A stretch of 61,553 nt of DNA. Origin: an uncultured Anaeromyxobacter sp. GTDB lineage: Bacteria; Myxococcota; Myxococcia; Myxococcales; Anaeromyxobacteraceae. A program made the position numbers and the translations under genes. Positions 10,311 through 19,682 of this stretch are shown here, piece by piece; within the stretch, counting starts at the first letter, position 1; each line of letters begins with the position of its first letter. The notes beneath the pieces are model-generated. The model searched no databases, was not told the DNA's origin, and saw only the letters and a list, made by a program, of their open reading frames with translations. Location of the stretch: contig CAIOAK010000149.1 of assembly GCA_903855945.1 (NCBI GenBank), positions 1 to 61,553 of the forward strand. The letters are read 5' to 3'.

Positions 10311-11237
10311 GTGTCCGGCTCCGACCTGCTCGATCGCCGCCTCGTCGTGGTCACGGGCAAGGGTGGCGTCGGGAAGTCTACCGTGTCCGCCGCCCTCGCC
10401 GTGCTCGCGGCCCGTCGCGGGAAGCGCGTCCTCGTCGCCGAGGTGGACGCCCGCGAGCGCGTGGCTCCCATGCTGGGCGGGCGACCGACCGGCCCGGTGG
10501 TGCGCCCGGTCCTCCCCGGCATCTCCACGGTGAACGTCGATCCCCGCCATGCGCTCGAGGAGTACGCGCTGCTCGTGGTGAAGGTGCGGGCGCTCTACCA
10601 GGCGGTCTTCGAGAACCGTGTGGTGCGCTTCTTCCTCCGGGCGGTCCCCTCGCTCGCCGAGACCCTCATGCTGGGGAAGATCCTGCACGAGGCCCGCTCC
10701 GAGGATCGGGGGCGGCCCCGCTGGGATCTGGTGGTGGTGGACGCCCCGGCCACCGGCCACGCGCTCCAGCTCCTGGGCGTGCCGCGCGCGCTCCTCGACA
10801 CCGTCCCGGGCGGCCCTCTCCGCCGCGACGCCGAGTGGATGCAGGCCCTCCTCTCCGACCCGGCCCGGACCTCGGTGGCGCTCGTGGCCTTGCCGGAGGA
10901 GATGCCGGTGACCGAGACCGCCGAGCTCGACGCGCGCCTCCGCGACGACCTCCGCCTCCCGCGCGGGCCGGTCTTCCTGAACGCCATGCCCGAGGCCCGA
11001 TTCACTGTGAGTGATATCGCCAGGCTGCGCGACCTCTCCGGCTCCCCGCCCCCGCTCGGGCCGGCCGCCCGCGCCGGCTTGCTCCAGGCCGAGCAGCGGG
11101 AGCGGGCCGACGAGCAGGCGGACCGGCTCCGTTCGCTCCTGGGCCGTCCGCTCCTGCCCCTGCCGCTCGTCGCCTCCGACCGGTGGGGACGCCGCTCCGT
11201 GGAGCGGATCGCCGACGCCATGGACGGTGCGATCTGA
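10311..11237 (+). CDS. ArsA/Get3-like ATPase, first of a pair
   Basis: A 308-residue ATPase of the ArsA/GET3 branch of the SIMIBI class. VVVTGKGGVGKSTVSAALAV (about 13-32) is a deviant Walker A with the signature lysine, followed by VLVAEVDARERV and the switch VVVDAPATGHALQLL. It lacks the cysteine pair of arsenite-binding ArsA, and there is no arsenite permease nearby, so arsenite efflux is unlikely; a membrane-protein targeting or chaperone role is possible. GTG start; TTG at 10299 is an alternative. The stop overlaps the next ATG by 1 nt (TGATG). At 11002-11014 it contains a palindrome written in rare codons. Confidence 0.82.
   Translation: MSGSDLLDRRLVVVTGKGGVGKSTVSAALAVLAARRGKRVLVAEVDARERVAPMLGGRPTGPVVRPVLPGISTVNVDPRHALEEYALLVVKVRALYQAVFENRVVRFFLRAVPSLAETLMLGKILHEARSEDRGRPRWDLVVVDAPATGHALQLLGVPRALLDTVPGGPLRRDAEWMQALLSDPARTSVALVALPEEMPVTETAELDARLRDDLRLPRGPVFLNAMPEARFTVSDIARLRDLSGSPPPLGPAARAGLLQAEQRERADEQADRLRSLLGRPLLPLPLVASDRWGRRSVERIADAMDGAI
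11002..11014. repeat. Intragenic palindrome TCACT-GTG-AGTGA
   Basis: A variant of the TCACT-N3-AGTGA dyad seen at 3617 and 15982. In frame it is read through ACT, AGT and GAT codons, which stand out against the C/G-ending codons around it. Confidence 0.4.
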
Positions 11238-12364
11238 TGGGCGCCCTCCTCCGGTCGCTCGAGGGCAGGCGCGTCGCCATCGTGGTGGGCAGCGGCGGCG
11301 TGGGAAAGACCTCGGTCTCGGCCGCCATCGCCCTCTCCCGCGCGATGGAGGGCGGCCGGGTGCTCGTCTGCACCATCGACCCGGCGCGCCGGCTCGCCAC
11401 CGCGCTCGGGCTCGATTCGCTCGGCAACTCGGAGGCGCTCGTGCCGCCCGAGGCCTTCGCGCGCTCCGGGCTGGCACCGCGGGGGCAGCTCCACGCCATG
11501 ATGCTCGACGTGAAGCGCACCTGGGACGACCTGGTGACGCGCCACGCCCCCGACGCCGCCACCCGCGACCGCATCCTGGGGAACCGCATCTACCAGCAGG
11601 TCTCCGGGGCGCTGGCCGGCTCCCAGGAGTACATGGCCATGGAGAAGCTCTACGAGCTCTCCACCGAGCGCGACTACGACCTCATCGTGCTCGACACGCC
11701 CCCCACCGCCCACGCCCTCGACTTCCTGGAGGCGCCCGACCGCATCCTCGACTTCGTGGGGAACGAGACGGCCCGCAAGCTCTTCGCCCCGGCCCTCGGC
11801 GCCGGTCGGTTCGGCGCCCGCATCCTCCAGGTCGGCACCGGCTTCGTCGCCAAGACCCTCTCCCGCTTCACCGGTTCCGACGTCCTCTCCGACGTGGGCG
11901 ACTTCCTCGGACAGTTCCAGGGCATGTACGACGGATTCAAGGAGAGGGCCTCGGCGGTCCGTTCGCTGCTCACGCGACCCGAGGTGGGATTCGTCCTCGT
12001 CGCCAGCCCGAGTGCACTGTCGGTGGATGAGGCCCTCTTCTTCCACGACCACCTGCGGACCGCGGGGATGCCGGTGGCGGGCACGGTGGCCAACCGGGTC
12101 ACCCGGGAGCTCTGGCCCTACCCGGAGCCGGTGCCGGGGGGCGTGCAACTGGCCGAGGCGCTCGGCGGGTCCGGCCAGGGCGATCCGGAGCTCGCGGCCC
12201 GGCTCGCGTCCACGCTGGCGCAGCACGAGACCTTCGCGCACGCCGACGCGCGCGAGGTGGAGCGGCTGCGGCGGGGGGCGCCCGGTCCGCATGCGGCGGT
12301 CCCCCGGCTCGAGGGGGACGTGCACGACCTCTCGGGGCTGGCCGCGCTGGCGCGCCATCTGTAG
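11237..12364 (+). CDS. ArsA/Get3-like ATPase, second of a pair
   Basis: A 375-residue homolog of the preceding protein. Its P-loop reads VVGSGGVGKTSVSAAIAL (about 15-32): the usual signature lysine at the start of the GKGGVGK motif is replaced by serine, while the nucleotide-binding lysine remains. LVCTIDPARRLATALG and LIVLDTPPTAHALDFLEA (switch II) are clear. The one-nucleotide TGATG overlap with the first gene implies coupled translation and probably a heterodimer, with the upstream subunit supplying the cross-interface lysine. No arsenic resistance genes are present. Substrate unknown. Confidence 0.82.
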   Translation: MGALLRSLEGRRVAIVVGSGGVGKTSVSAAIALSRAMEGGRVLVCTIDPARRLATALGLDSLGNSEALVPPEAFARSGLAPRGQLHAMMLDVKRTWDDLVTRHAPDAATRDRILGNRIYQQVSGALAGSQEYMAMEKLYELSTERDYDLIVLDTPPTAHALDFLEAPDRILDFVGNETARKLFAPALGAGRFGARILQVGTGFVAKTLSRFTGSDVLSDVGDFLGQFQGMYDGFKERASAVRSLLTRPEVGFVLVASPSALSVDEALFFHDHLRTAGMPVAGTVANRVTRELWPYPEPVPGGVQLAEALGGSGQGDPELAARLASTLAQHETFAHADAREVERLRRGAPGPHAAVPRLEGDVHDLSGLAALARHL

Positions 12365-12393
12365 ACCGCGCCTCCCTGGACCGCGCCATCCGC

Positions 12394-13785
<1,392 letters not shown>

Positions 13786-13788
13786 ACT

Positions 13789-14928
13789 GTGGGGGTGGAC
13801 CCCCGACTCCCGCCCCTCGAGCCCGCCGAGGTCGAGCGCTACGCCCGCCACCTGCTCCTGCCGGAACTGGGGCGGGACGGGCAGCGGCGGCTCAAGGGGG
13901 CGCGCATGCTCCTCGTGGGCGCGGGGGGGCTCGGCTCCCCCGCCGCCCTGTACCTGGCGGCGGCCGGCGTCGGCCACCTCACGCTCGTTGACTTCGACGT
14001 CGTGGACGTCACCAATCTCCAGCGGCAGGTGATCCACGGGACGGGCGACGTCGGCCGCCCCAAGGTCGATTCGGCGCGCGACCGGCTCCGGGACCTCAAT
14101 CCCCACGTCCGGATCGATACGGTGGCGGAGCGGCTCTCCGCCGCGAATGCGCTCGGGCTGGTGCGGGACCACGACCTGGTCGTGGACGGGAGCGACAGCT
14201 TCACCACCCGTTACCTGGTCTCCGACGCCTGCGTCCTCGCCGATCGCCCCAACGTCCACGCGAGCGTCTTCCGCTTCGATGGGCAGGCGACCGTCCTCTC
14301 GGCGGCGGGAGGCCCCTGCTACCGCTGCCTCTACCCGTCCCCTCCCGCCCCGGGCGAGATCCCCTCCTGCGCGGAGGCCGGGGTGCTCGGGGTGCTGCCG
14401 GGACTCCTCGGCACGATCCAGGCCTCCCAGGCCATCCAGCTCGCGGCGGGCATCGGGGAGCCGCTCGTGGGGCGGCTGCTCCTCGTGGATGCGCTCCGCA
14501 CGACCTTCCGGACGATGCGGGTCGCGCGCGACCCTCTCTGCCCGGCCTGCGGCACCCGGACGATCCGCGAGCTGCGCGAGGAGGCGCCCGCCTGCGCCCC
14601 GGCCTTCGCGGTCCCGGAGATCTCTCCGGCCGAGCTGGCCGCGCGGCTCCGCGACGGCGACCCGCCGCTCGTCGTGGACGTGCGGGAGCCGCACGAGTGG
14701 GAGGCGGAGCGGATCCCGGGCGCCCGGCTCGCACCCCTCTCCCGGCTCGACGGCGCGCTCCCGCTGCTCGACCCCGCGCGGGAGGTGGTCCTCTACTGCC
14801 GCTCGGGGGTTCGCAGCCAGGAGGCGGGCGCGCGGCTGATCGCCGCCGGATTCCCGCGCGTCCTGTCCCTCGCCGGCGGGATCCTCCGCTACGCCGCCGA
14901 GGTGGGGTCCGCGGAGCGTCCAGGTTAG
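13789..14928 (+). CDS. MoeB/ThiF-type adenylyltransferase with C-terminal rhodanese domain
   Basis: A 379-residue E1-like enzyme of the MoeZ/MOCS3 type. The ThiF domain shows the nucleotide loop LLVGAGGLGSP (41-51), LVDFDVVDVTNLQRQ and zinc cysteines C177/C180 and C251/C254; a further Cys sits at 194 in PSCAEAGVLG. The rhodanese domain (about 280-375) has the active-site loop YCRSGVRS with C337. Such proteins adenylate the C-terminus of a ubiquitin-like sulfur carrier and load sulfur. The start is 3 nt after metY; GTG at 13795 is an equally close alternative. No MoaD/ThiS-like carrier or molybdenum cofactor genes are nearby, so homocysteine synthesis is the likeliest client. Confidence 0.88.
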   Translation: MGVDPRLPPLEPAEVERYARHLLLPELGRDGQRRLKGARMLLVGAGGLGSPAALYLAAAGVGHLTLVDFDVVDVTNLQRQVIHGTGDVGRPKVDSARDRLRDLNPHVRIDTVAERLSAANALGLVRDHDLVVDGSDSFTTRYLVSDACVLADRPNVHASVFRFDGQATVLSAAGGPCYRCLYPSPPAPGEIPSCAEAGVLGVLPGLLGTIQASQAIQLAAGIGEPLVGRLLLVDALRTTFRTMRVARDPLCPACGTRTIRELREEAPACAPAFAVPEISPAELAARLRDGDPPLVVDVREPHEWEAERIPGARLAPLSRLDGALPLLDPAREVVLYCRSGVRSQEAGARLIAAGFPRVLSLAGGILRYAAEVGSAERPG

Positions 14929-14944
14929 CGGACGCGCCGCCGCA

Positions 14945-16120
14945 TCAGCGGATGGGTCCCTGGACGCGGGCGAGGAAGCTCTCCCCCGGCCCCGGATCGA
15001 CCCCGAAGAACTCCGCCACCGTGGCACCCAGGTCGGCGAAGCTCCCCCGGGTCCCGAGCGGCACCCCGTCGCGCCCGGGCACCGCCACGAGCAGCGGCAC
15101 GTACTCGCGGGAATGGTCGGTGGAGGGGGTGGTGGGGTCGCAGCCGTGGTCGGCGGTGATGGCGAGCACGTCGCCCTCCCGGAGCGCCGCGAGGACCGGG
15201 GGCAGCCCGCGGTCCATGGCCTCCAGCCCGCGGGCGTAGCCGGCCACGTCGTTCCGGTGCCCCCAGAGCATGTCGAAGTCCACCAGGTTGACGAAGAGCA
15301 GACCGCGCTCCATGCGCCCGAGGATCTCGACGGTCCGGCGGAGCCCGTCTGCGTTCCCCTCGGTGTGGACGTCCTCGCTCATCCCCCGCCGGTCGAAGAT
15401 GTCCCCGATCTTGCCCACCCCGATCACCGGCACCCCGGCCGCGCCCAGCCGCTCCAGCACGGTCGGGTGCGGCGTGGCCAGCGCGAAGTCCTTCCGGTTG
15501 TAGGTGCGACGGTAGGCTCCCGGGCTTCCCACGAAGGGGCGCGCGATGACCCGGGCCACCCGGAGCGGGTCGAGGAGTCGGCGCGCTTCCCGGCACCAGG
15601 CGTAGAGGGTCTCGAGCGGTACGGTCTCCTCGTGGGCCGCCACCTGGAAGACCGAGTCGGCCGACGTGTAGACGATGGGCCAGCCGGTACGCTGGTGCTC
15701 GGCGCCCAGCTCCTCGATGATCTGCGTCCCGCTGGCGACCCGGTTGGCGAGCACGCCGGGCACGCCGGCGGCCCGCTTCCATGCGGCCAGGAGCTCCGCC
15801 GGGAAGCCGCCCGGGTACATGGCGAGCGGCTCGGAGAGCGGGACGCCCATCATCTCCCAGTGGCCGGTGATGGTGTCCTTGCCCGGCGAGCGCTCCGCCA
15901 TCCGGCCCCAGGAGGCCGTGGGGCGCCCCACCGGCGGGACGCCCCGGATCGGGACCACGTTGCCGAGCCCCATCCCTCCCATCACTGGCAGTGAAATCCC
16001 GCCCACCGCCCGGCTCAGGTTCCCGAGCGTGTCGGAGCCGGCGTCGCCATAGGCGGCCGCGTCGGGCAGCGCGCCCGCCCCGACGCTGTCGGCCACCAGG
16101 ATGACGAAGCGCCCGCCCAC
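14945..16120 (-). CDS. deoB: Phosphopentomutase
   Basis: Interconverts (deoxy)ribose-1-phosphate and -5-phosphate in nucleoside catabolism. The 391-residue protein is full length, alkaline-phosphatase superfamily: FVILVADSVGAGALPDA at the N-terminus with metal-binding Asp, catalytic Thr in GKDTITGHWEMMG, and C-terminal metal ligands in LAITADHGCDPTT and STDHSREYVPLL. GTG start. deoC ends 3 nt upstream on the same strand, so deoC-deoB form a unit. At 15982-15994 the coding sequence contains a palindrome read as TCA CTG CCA GTG. Confidence 0.96.
   Translation of the reverse strand: MGGRFVILVADSVGAGALPDAAAYGDAGSDTLGNLSRAVGGISLPVMGGMGLGNVVPIRGVPPVGRPTASWGRMAERSPGKDTITGHWEMMGVPLSEPLAMYPGGFPAELLAAWKRAAGVPGVLANRVASGTQIIEELGAEHQRTGWPIVYTSADSVFQVAAHEETVPLETLYAWCREARRLLDPLRVARVIARPFVGSPGAYRRTYNRKDFALATPHPTVLERLGAAGVPVIGVGKIGDIFDRRGMSEDVHTEGNADGLRRTVEILGRMERGLLFVNLVDFDMLWGHRNDVAGYARGLEAMDRGLPPVLAALREGDVLAITADHGCDPTTPSTDHSREYVPLLVAVPGRDGVPLGTRGSFADLGATVAEFFGVDPGPGESFLARVQGPIR
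15982..15994. repeat. Intragenic palindrome TCACTGGCAGTGA (second copy)
   Basis: Identical over 15 nt (TCACTGGCAGTGAAA) to the copy in the MATE gene 12 kb away. The two host genes are unrelated, so the match is not by protein homology. Confidence 0.5.
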
Positions 16121-16123
16121 CGC

Positions 16124-16816
16124 CTACCCCACCGGCTGGAAGGCGCTCTCGACGATGGTCACGCCCGAGCTCGTGCCGATCCGGTCGGCCCCGGCCCGGA
16201 CCATGCGGAGCGCGTCGTCGGCGCTGCGGATCCCTCCCGAGGCCTTCACCCCCACCGACGGCCCCACGCTGGCCCGCAGGAGCGCGACGTCCTCCTCGGT
16301 GGCCCCGCCCCCCGCGTAGCCCGTGGAGGTCTTCACCCAGGCGGCGCCGGCCGCCTGTGCGAGCGCGCAGGCCGCCACCTTCTCCTCGCGCGTGAGGCGG
16401 CTCGTCTCCAGGATCACCTTCACCGGGACCCGCGCCGCCTCCACCACCGCGGAGAGGTCCCGGAGCACCGCCCCGTGGTCGCGCCCCTGGAGCGCGGCGC
16501 GGCCGAGCACCACGTCCACCTCGGCGGCCCCGGCCGACGCCGCCGCCCGGGCCTCCCGCGCGCGGGCCTCGGTGGTGCCCGCGCCCTCCGGGAAGTCCAC
16601 CGTCGCGACCACCGCCACGCCGCTGCCGGCGAGCGCACGCGCCGCACGCGCCACCTGGCCGGAACGGACGCACACCGCCACGAAGCCGTGACGACGGGCC
16701 TCCTCGCAGGTGCGCAGGATGTCGGCCTCGCCCGCATCCTCCCGGAGGAGCGTGTGCTCGAGGAACGGAGCGAGGTCCCGCGGGGTCCGGATCGCTCCTG
16801 GGTCGATGCGTGCCAT
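16124..16816 (-). CDS. deoC: Deoxyribose-phosphate aldolase
   Basis: Class I aldolase splitting 2-deoxyribose-5-phosphate to glyceraldehyde-3-phosphate and acetaldehyde. The 230-residue TIM barrel has the Schiff-base lysine in AAWVKTSTGYAGGGAT (K162) and a second essential lysine in VGVKASGGIRSADDAL (K191); LEHTLLREDA and EVDVVLGRAAL are conserved. The ATG gives a standard N-terminus. With deoB it forms the nucleoside-sugar salvage pair; ttcA lies just upstream on the same strand (14-nt gap). Confidence 0.95.
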   Translation of the reverse strand: MARIDPGAIRTPRDLAPFLEHTLLREDAGEADILRTCEEARRHGFVAVCVRSGQVARAARALAGSGVAVVATVDFPEGAGTTEARAREARAAASAGAAEVDVVLGRAALQGRDHGAVLRDLSAVVEAARVPVKVILETSRLTREEKVAACALAQAAGAAWVKTSTGYAGGGATEEDVALLRASVGPSVGVKASGGIRSADDALRMVRAGADRIGTSSGVTIVESAFQPVG

Positions 16817-16830
16817 GCCCGTCCTCCCGG

Positions 16831-17634
16831 CTATCCCGCCTCGGCCTCGAACCAGGGATCGTCCCCGGTCGTTTCCCCGAGACGGCGCTGCAGATCGCGG
16901 TCGAGGAGATGGCTCGGCACCACGCGGGAGAGCGCCGAGAGGAGGTTCCCCTTCACCGCCGGGTGCTCCGCGGCGAGTTCCGCGATGAGCGTCTTCACCC
17001 GCTTGCGCATGAGGTTCGGCTGCGATCCGCACAGGTCGCAGGGGACGATCGGGAAGGCCTTCGCGGAGGCGAAGGCCGCGATCTCCTCCTCGGCGGCGTA
17101 GGCGAGCGGCCGGATGACGACGTTGCGGCCGTCGTCGGAGCGGAGCCGGACCGGCATGGAGAGGAGCCGGCCGGCGTAGAGCGCCGAGAGCAGCAGCGTC
17201 TCGATGAGGTCGTCCCGGTGGTGGCCGAGCGCGATCTTGGTGCAGCCCATCTCCACGGCCGCGTTGTAGAGGATCCCGCGCCGCAGCCGCGAGCAGGCCG
17301 AGCAGTAGGTTCCGCCCTCCGGGACGATCCGCTTCACGATGGTGAGCGTGTCCTGGGAGAGCATCCGGTAGGGCACGCCGACGCGCTGGAAGTGCTCCTC
17401 CAGGACGTGCGCCGGGAAGCCCGGGTGCCCCTGGTCCAGGTTCACCGCCACGAGGTCGAAGTCGATGGGGGCCCGCTCCCTCAGCCGCTGGAGCAGGTGG
17501 AGCATGACGAGGCTGTCCTTGCCTCCGGACACCGCCACGAGGATCCGGTCGCCGGCCTCGACGAGCGAGAAGTCCTCGATGGCGCGGGCCGCATCCCGCA
17601 GCAGGCGCCGCTCCAGCCGTTCCACCTCGTCCAT
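16831..17634 (-). CDS. ttcA: tRNA 2-thiocytidine biosynthesis protein TtcA
   Basis: Thiolates cytidine 32 in tRNA by adenylation at an ATP PP-loop and sulfur transfer via an Fe-S cluster. The 267-residue product has the PP-loop VAVSGGKDSLVMLHLL, the CxxC pair YCSACSRLRRG and a third cysteine pair in PCDLCGSQPN; LGHHRDDLIET is family-specific. The ATG at 17634 was chosen because the frame upstream has no conserved character. A TATACC hexamer lies 9 nt before the start and no Shine-Dalgarno is seen. Confidence 0.93.
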   Translation of the reverse strand: MDEVERLERRLLRDAARAIEDFSLVEAGDRILVAVSGGKDSLVMLHLLQRLRERAPIDFDLVAVNLDQGHPGFPAHVLEEHFQRVGVPYRMLSQDTLTIVKRIVPEGGTYCSACSRLRRGILYNAAVEMGCTKIALGHHRDDLIETLLLSALYAGRLLSMPVRLRSDDGRNVVIRPLAYAAEEEIAAFASAKAFPIVPCDLCGSQPNLMRKRVKTLIAELAAEHPAVKGNLLSALSRVVPSHLLDRDLQRRLGETTGDDPWFEAEAG

Positions 17635-17643
17635 TCCCGGGGA

Positions 17644-17649
17644 GGTATA
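17644..17649 (-). promoter_or_regulatory. -10 element of ttcA, leaderless candidate
   Basis: On the minus strand TATACC ends 9 nt before the ttcA ATG, so transcription would begin at or next to the start codon. The intervening TCCCCGGGA contains no anti-16S match. Confidence 0.4.
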
Positions 17650-17743
17650 GCCCAGCCAACTTCCTGGGGCCTCGCCTTTTCCTTTGACGCCGGGTGGGGC
17701 TTTCGGTAAACGGCGCGCACGTCCGCGTCCGCAGGGGAGACCG

Positions 17744-18010
17744 ATGGCACCGAAGGATCTGGGAAACAAGCACACCTGCTTCAAGTGCCAGACGAAGTTC
17801 TACGACCTCCGCAAGCCGGTTCCGCTCTGTCCCAGGTGCGGCGCCGACCAGCGGGAGAGTCCGGCCCTGAAGGCGCCGGCCCACGAGAAGCGCGCCCGGC
17901 AGGCGCCGCGCAAGCCGGAGCCGGAGGTCGATCCCCTGGATGCCGACGCCGAGGAGGAGGTCCCGGCGGAGGAGGACGAGGACGAAGCGGTCGAGGACGA
18001 GGACGTCTAG
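17744..18010 (+). CDS. FYDLN acidic-domain small zinc protein
   Basis: An 88-residue protein of the TIGR02300/FYDLN-acid family. It opens MAPKDLGNKHTCFKCQTKFY followed by DL, with CxxC pairs at CFKC and CPRC making a zinc ribbon, then a Lys/Ala/Pro segment and a highly acidic tail of repeated E and D. Function is unknown; the acidic tail suggests binding to a basic partner. A GGGGAGA Shine-Dalgarno fits the ATG at 17744. Its last 4 nt overlap the convergent cupredoxin-like gene. Confidence 0.85.
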   Translation: MAPKDLGNKHTCFKCQTKFYDLRKPVPLCPRCGADQRESPALKAPAHEKRARQAPRKPEPEVDPLDADAEEEVPAEEDEDEAVEDEDV

Positions 18011-18663
18011 AACGCGAAGTCCAGTACGGCAGCGCCCTCGGCGGGAACGGTCGCCTTGCCCTGGCGCTCCCCCAGCTTCTCGTGCCAGGCCGTCACCTCG
18101 TAGGTGCCCGGCGGGATCCCCGGGATGGCGTAGGCCCCGTCGGCCCCGGTGACGCCCGCCGGCCCCTCCACCACCCAGACGTAGGCGCTCATCCAGGCGT
18201 GCACGTCGCAGCGCACCACCACGAGCCCGGGCTTCTTCAGTTGCCGCGAGAGACGGGCGTCCTTGGACGGCATGGCGAGGTTGAAGGCGGTCGCCTGGCC
18301 CAGGTAGCCGTGGACGTTGTGCAGCGTGGGGTCGCCGTTCACGACGTCGAGGGTGCTGCCCACCGGGAGCGCCTGGACGTGGGGGACGTACCGGCAGGTG
18401 CGCTGGTCGAGGACCCCCTTCCCCGGGGGCGGCGCCGGAGCCCCCTTCACGACGACGACGACGTTCCGGAGCATCCCGCCCGTCGCCTGGACCGCCTCGT
18501 CCGGCACCGAGTCGCCGCAGACGGCCCGCTCCTTCGTCGTCTCGATGGGGGCCAGGGCCGGCGGTGCACCCTGGAATCTCACCACCCCTCGCAGGTCGCC
18601 GGCCAGGGAGCCGGTGGGCACGAGTGCAAGGCTGGCGGCCAGGGCGAGTACCTGTCGGTTCAT
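18007..18663 (-). CDS. Secreted cupredoxin-like protein with carboxypeptidase-regulatory tail
   Basis: A 218-residue exported protein. The signal peptide is MNRQVLALAASLALVPTGSLA; a cupredoxin-like domain follows with a complete type-1 copper set: H115 in LHNVHGY, then C152, H155 and M158 in VRCDVHAWMSA. The C-terminal 55 residues (DGAYAIPGIPPGTYEVTAWH) are a carboxypeptidase-regulatory-like beta domain. Copper binding is inferred from ligand order. It diverges from ctaA across 98 nt, so a role as periplasmic electron carrier or copper donor for the terminal oxidase is plausible. Confidence 0.78.
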   Translation of the reverse strand: MNRQVLALAASLALVPTGSLAGDLRGVVRFQGAPPALAPIETTKERAVCGDSVPDEAVQATGGMLRNVVVVVKGAPAPPPGKGVLDQRTCRYVPHVQALPVGSTLDVVNGDPTLHNVHGYLGQATAFNLAMPSKDARLSRQLKKPGLVVVRCDVHAWMSAYVWVVEGPAGVTGADGAYAIPGIPPGTYEVTAWHEKLGERQGKATVPAEGAAVLDFAF

Positions 18664-18722
18664 GTACGATCCATAGCGCGTCCCGGCCCCCTTGGGGTGC
18701 CCGGGAAGGGTCCAACGATGCC

Positions 18723-18736
18723 TTGACCTGGATCAG
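18723..18736. promoter_or_regulatory. FNR/CRP-family box upstream of ctaA
   Basis: TTGAC-CTGG-ATCAG matches the FNR/DNR consensus TTGAT-N4-ATCAA at eight of ten defined bases and is centred 32 nt before the ctaA start. A weak TTAAGT (18745-18750) could be the -10 in the ctaA direction, with the box covering the -35, a position that would repress ctaA; relative to the divergent gene it is about 66 nt upstream, fitting activation. Confidence 0.45.
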
Positions 18737-18761
18737 GCCCCCCCTTAAGTGTCCTTTCACC

Positions 18762-19679
18762 ATGCTGGAGTTCCGTCTCGCGCGGGCCACGGCCGTCGCC
18801 ACCTTCGTCCTCCTCGTCATCGGGGGGATGGTGCACGCCACCGGGTCCTCGCTCGCCTGCCCCGACTGGCCGCTCTGCTATGGGCAGTTCTTCCCCGCCA
18901 TGGAGGGGGGCGTCCTCTTCGAGCACGGACACCGGCTGGTGGCCCTCGCCGTGGCGCTGCTCACGCTCGCACTCACCGTGACCGTCTGGCGCCGGCGCCG
19001 CGAGACCTCGGTGCGCGTCGGATCGCTCGTGGCCGCCCTGCTCGTGCTCTTCCAGGCCTCGCTCGGCGCACTCACCGTGCTGTGGAAGCTGCCGCTCATC
19101 GTCTCCTCCGGCCACCTCGCCACCTCGATGGCCTTCTTCTCGGTGCTCGTGTGGCTCACCTGGCGGCTCGCACCCCGGGACTCCCTGCCGGCCGAATCCG
19201 CCGCACCTTCCGTGCGGGCGATGGCCGGTGCCGCCGCGCTCGCCACCTACCTCCAGATCGTCCTCGGTGCACTCGTCCGCCACGCCGGGTCGGGCCTCGC
19301 CTGCGGCACCGACGTGGTGCTCTGCCGCGGCGCGCTCTGGCCCTCGGGCGGCCCAGCCCAGCTCGTCACGCTCCACCGGTTCGCGGGCGTCCTCGTGGCG
19401 CTCTTCGTCCTCGCCGCCGCCCTGGCCGCGATCCGGTCGGGTCCTGCCCGCGCCCGGCCGGCCGCCCGGTTCGGAGCGGTGCTGGTGCTCCTCCAGGTGC
19501 TCCTCGGCGCCTGGACCGTGTGGAGCATGGTCTCCGTGACGGTGGTCAGCCTCCACCTCGCCGGGGGCGCCCTGCTCCTCGCCGACTCCCTCCTGCTCTT
19601 CCTCCAGCTCGGTCCCCGCCCGGCCACCAGCCGCGCCGGCGGGGATCGCCTTCCCGGCCTCGTCGCCGCCGCGGGGTGA
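18762..19679 (+). CDS. ctaA: Heme A synthase (COX15/CtaA)
   Basis: Oxidises the C8 methyl of heme O to give heme A for aa3-type oxidases. The 305-residue protein has about eight membrane helices in two homologous halves, each with a Cys pair: C33/C39 in SLACPDWPLC and GLACGTDVVLC in the second half. Heme ligands are the His residues in FEHGHRLVA, SSGHLATS, TLHRFAG and SLHLAGG. ATG start. It is first in a tightly packed run with ctaB (3-nt gap), an ABC exporter and DUF420. Confidence 0.93.
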   Translation: MLEFRLARATAVATFVLLVIGGMVHATGSSLACPDWPLCYGQFFPAMEGGVLFEHGHRLVALAVALLTLALTVTVWRRRRETSVRVGSLVAALLVLFQASLGALTVLWKLPLIVSSGHLATSMAFFSVLVWLTWRLAPRDSLPAESAAPSVRAMAGAAALATYLQIVLGALVRHAGSGLACGTDVVLCRGALWPSGGPAQLVTLHRFAGVLVALFVLAAALAAIRSGPARARPAARFGAVLVLLQVLLGAWTVWSMVSVTVVSLHLAGGALLLADSLLLFLQLGPRPATSRAGGDRLPGLVAAAG

Positions 19680-19682
19680 ACC

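Noticed and set aside
10311-12364. Arsenite efflux operon
   Set aside because: The two ATPases are ArsA-like, but there is no ArsB, ArsC, ArsR or ArsD, and no arsenite-binding cysteine set.
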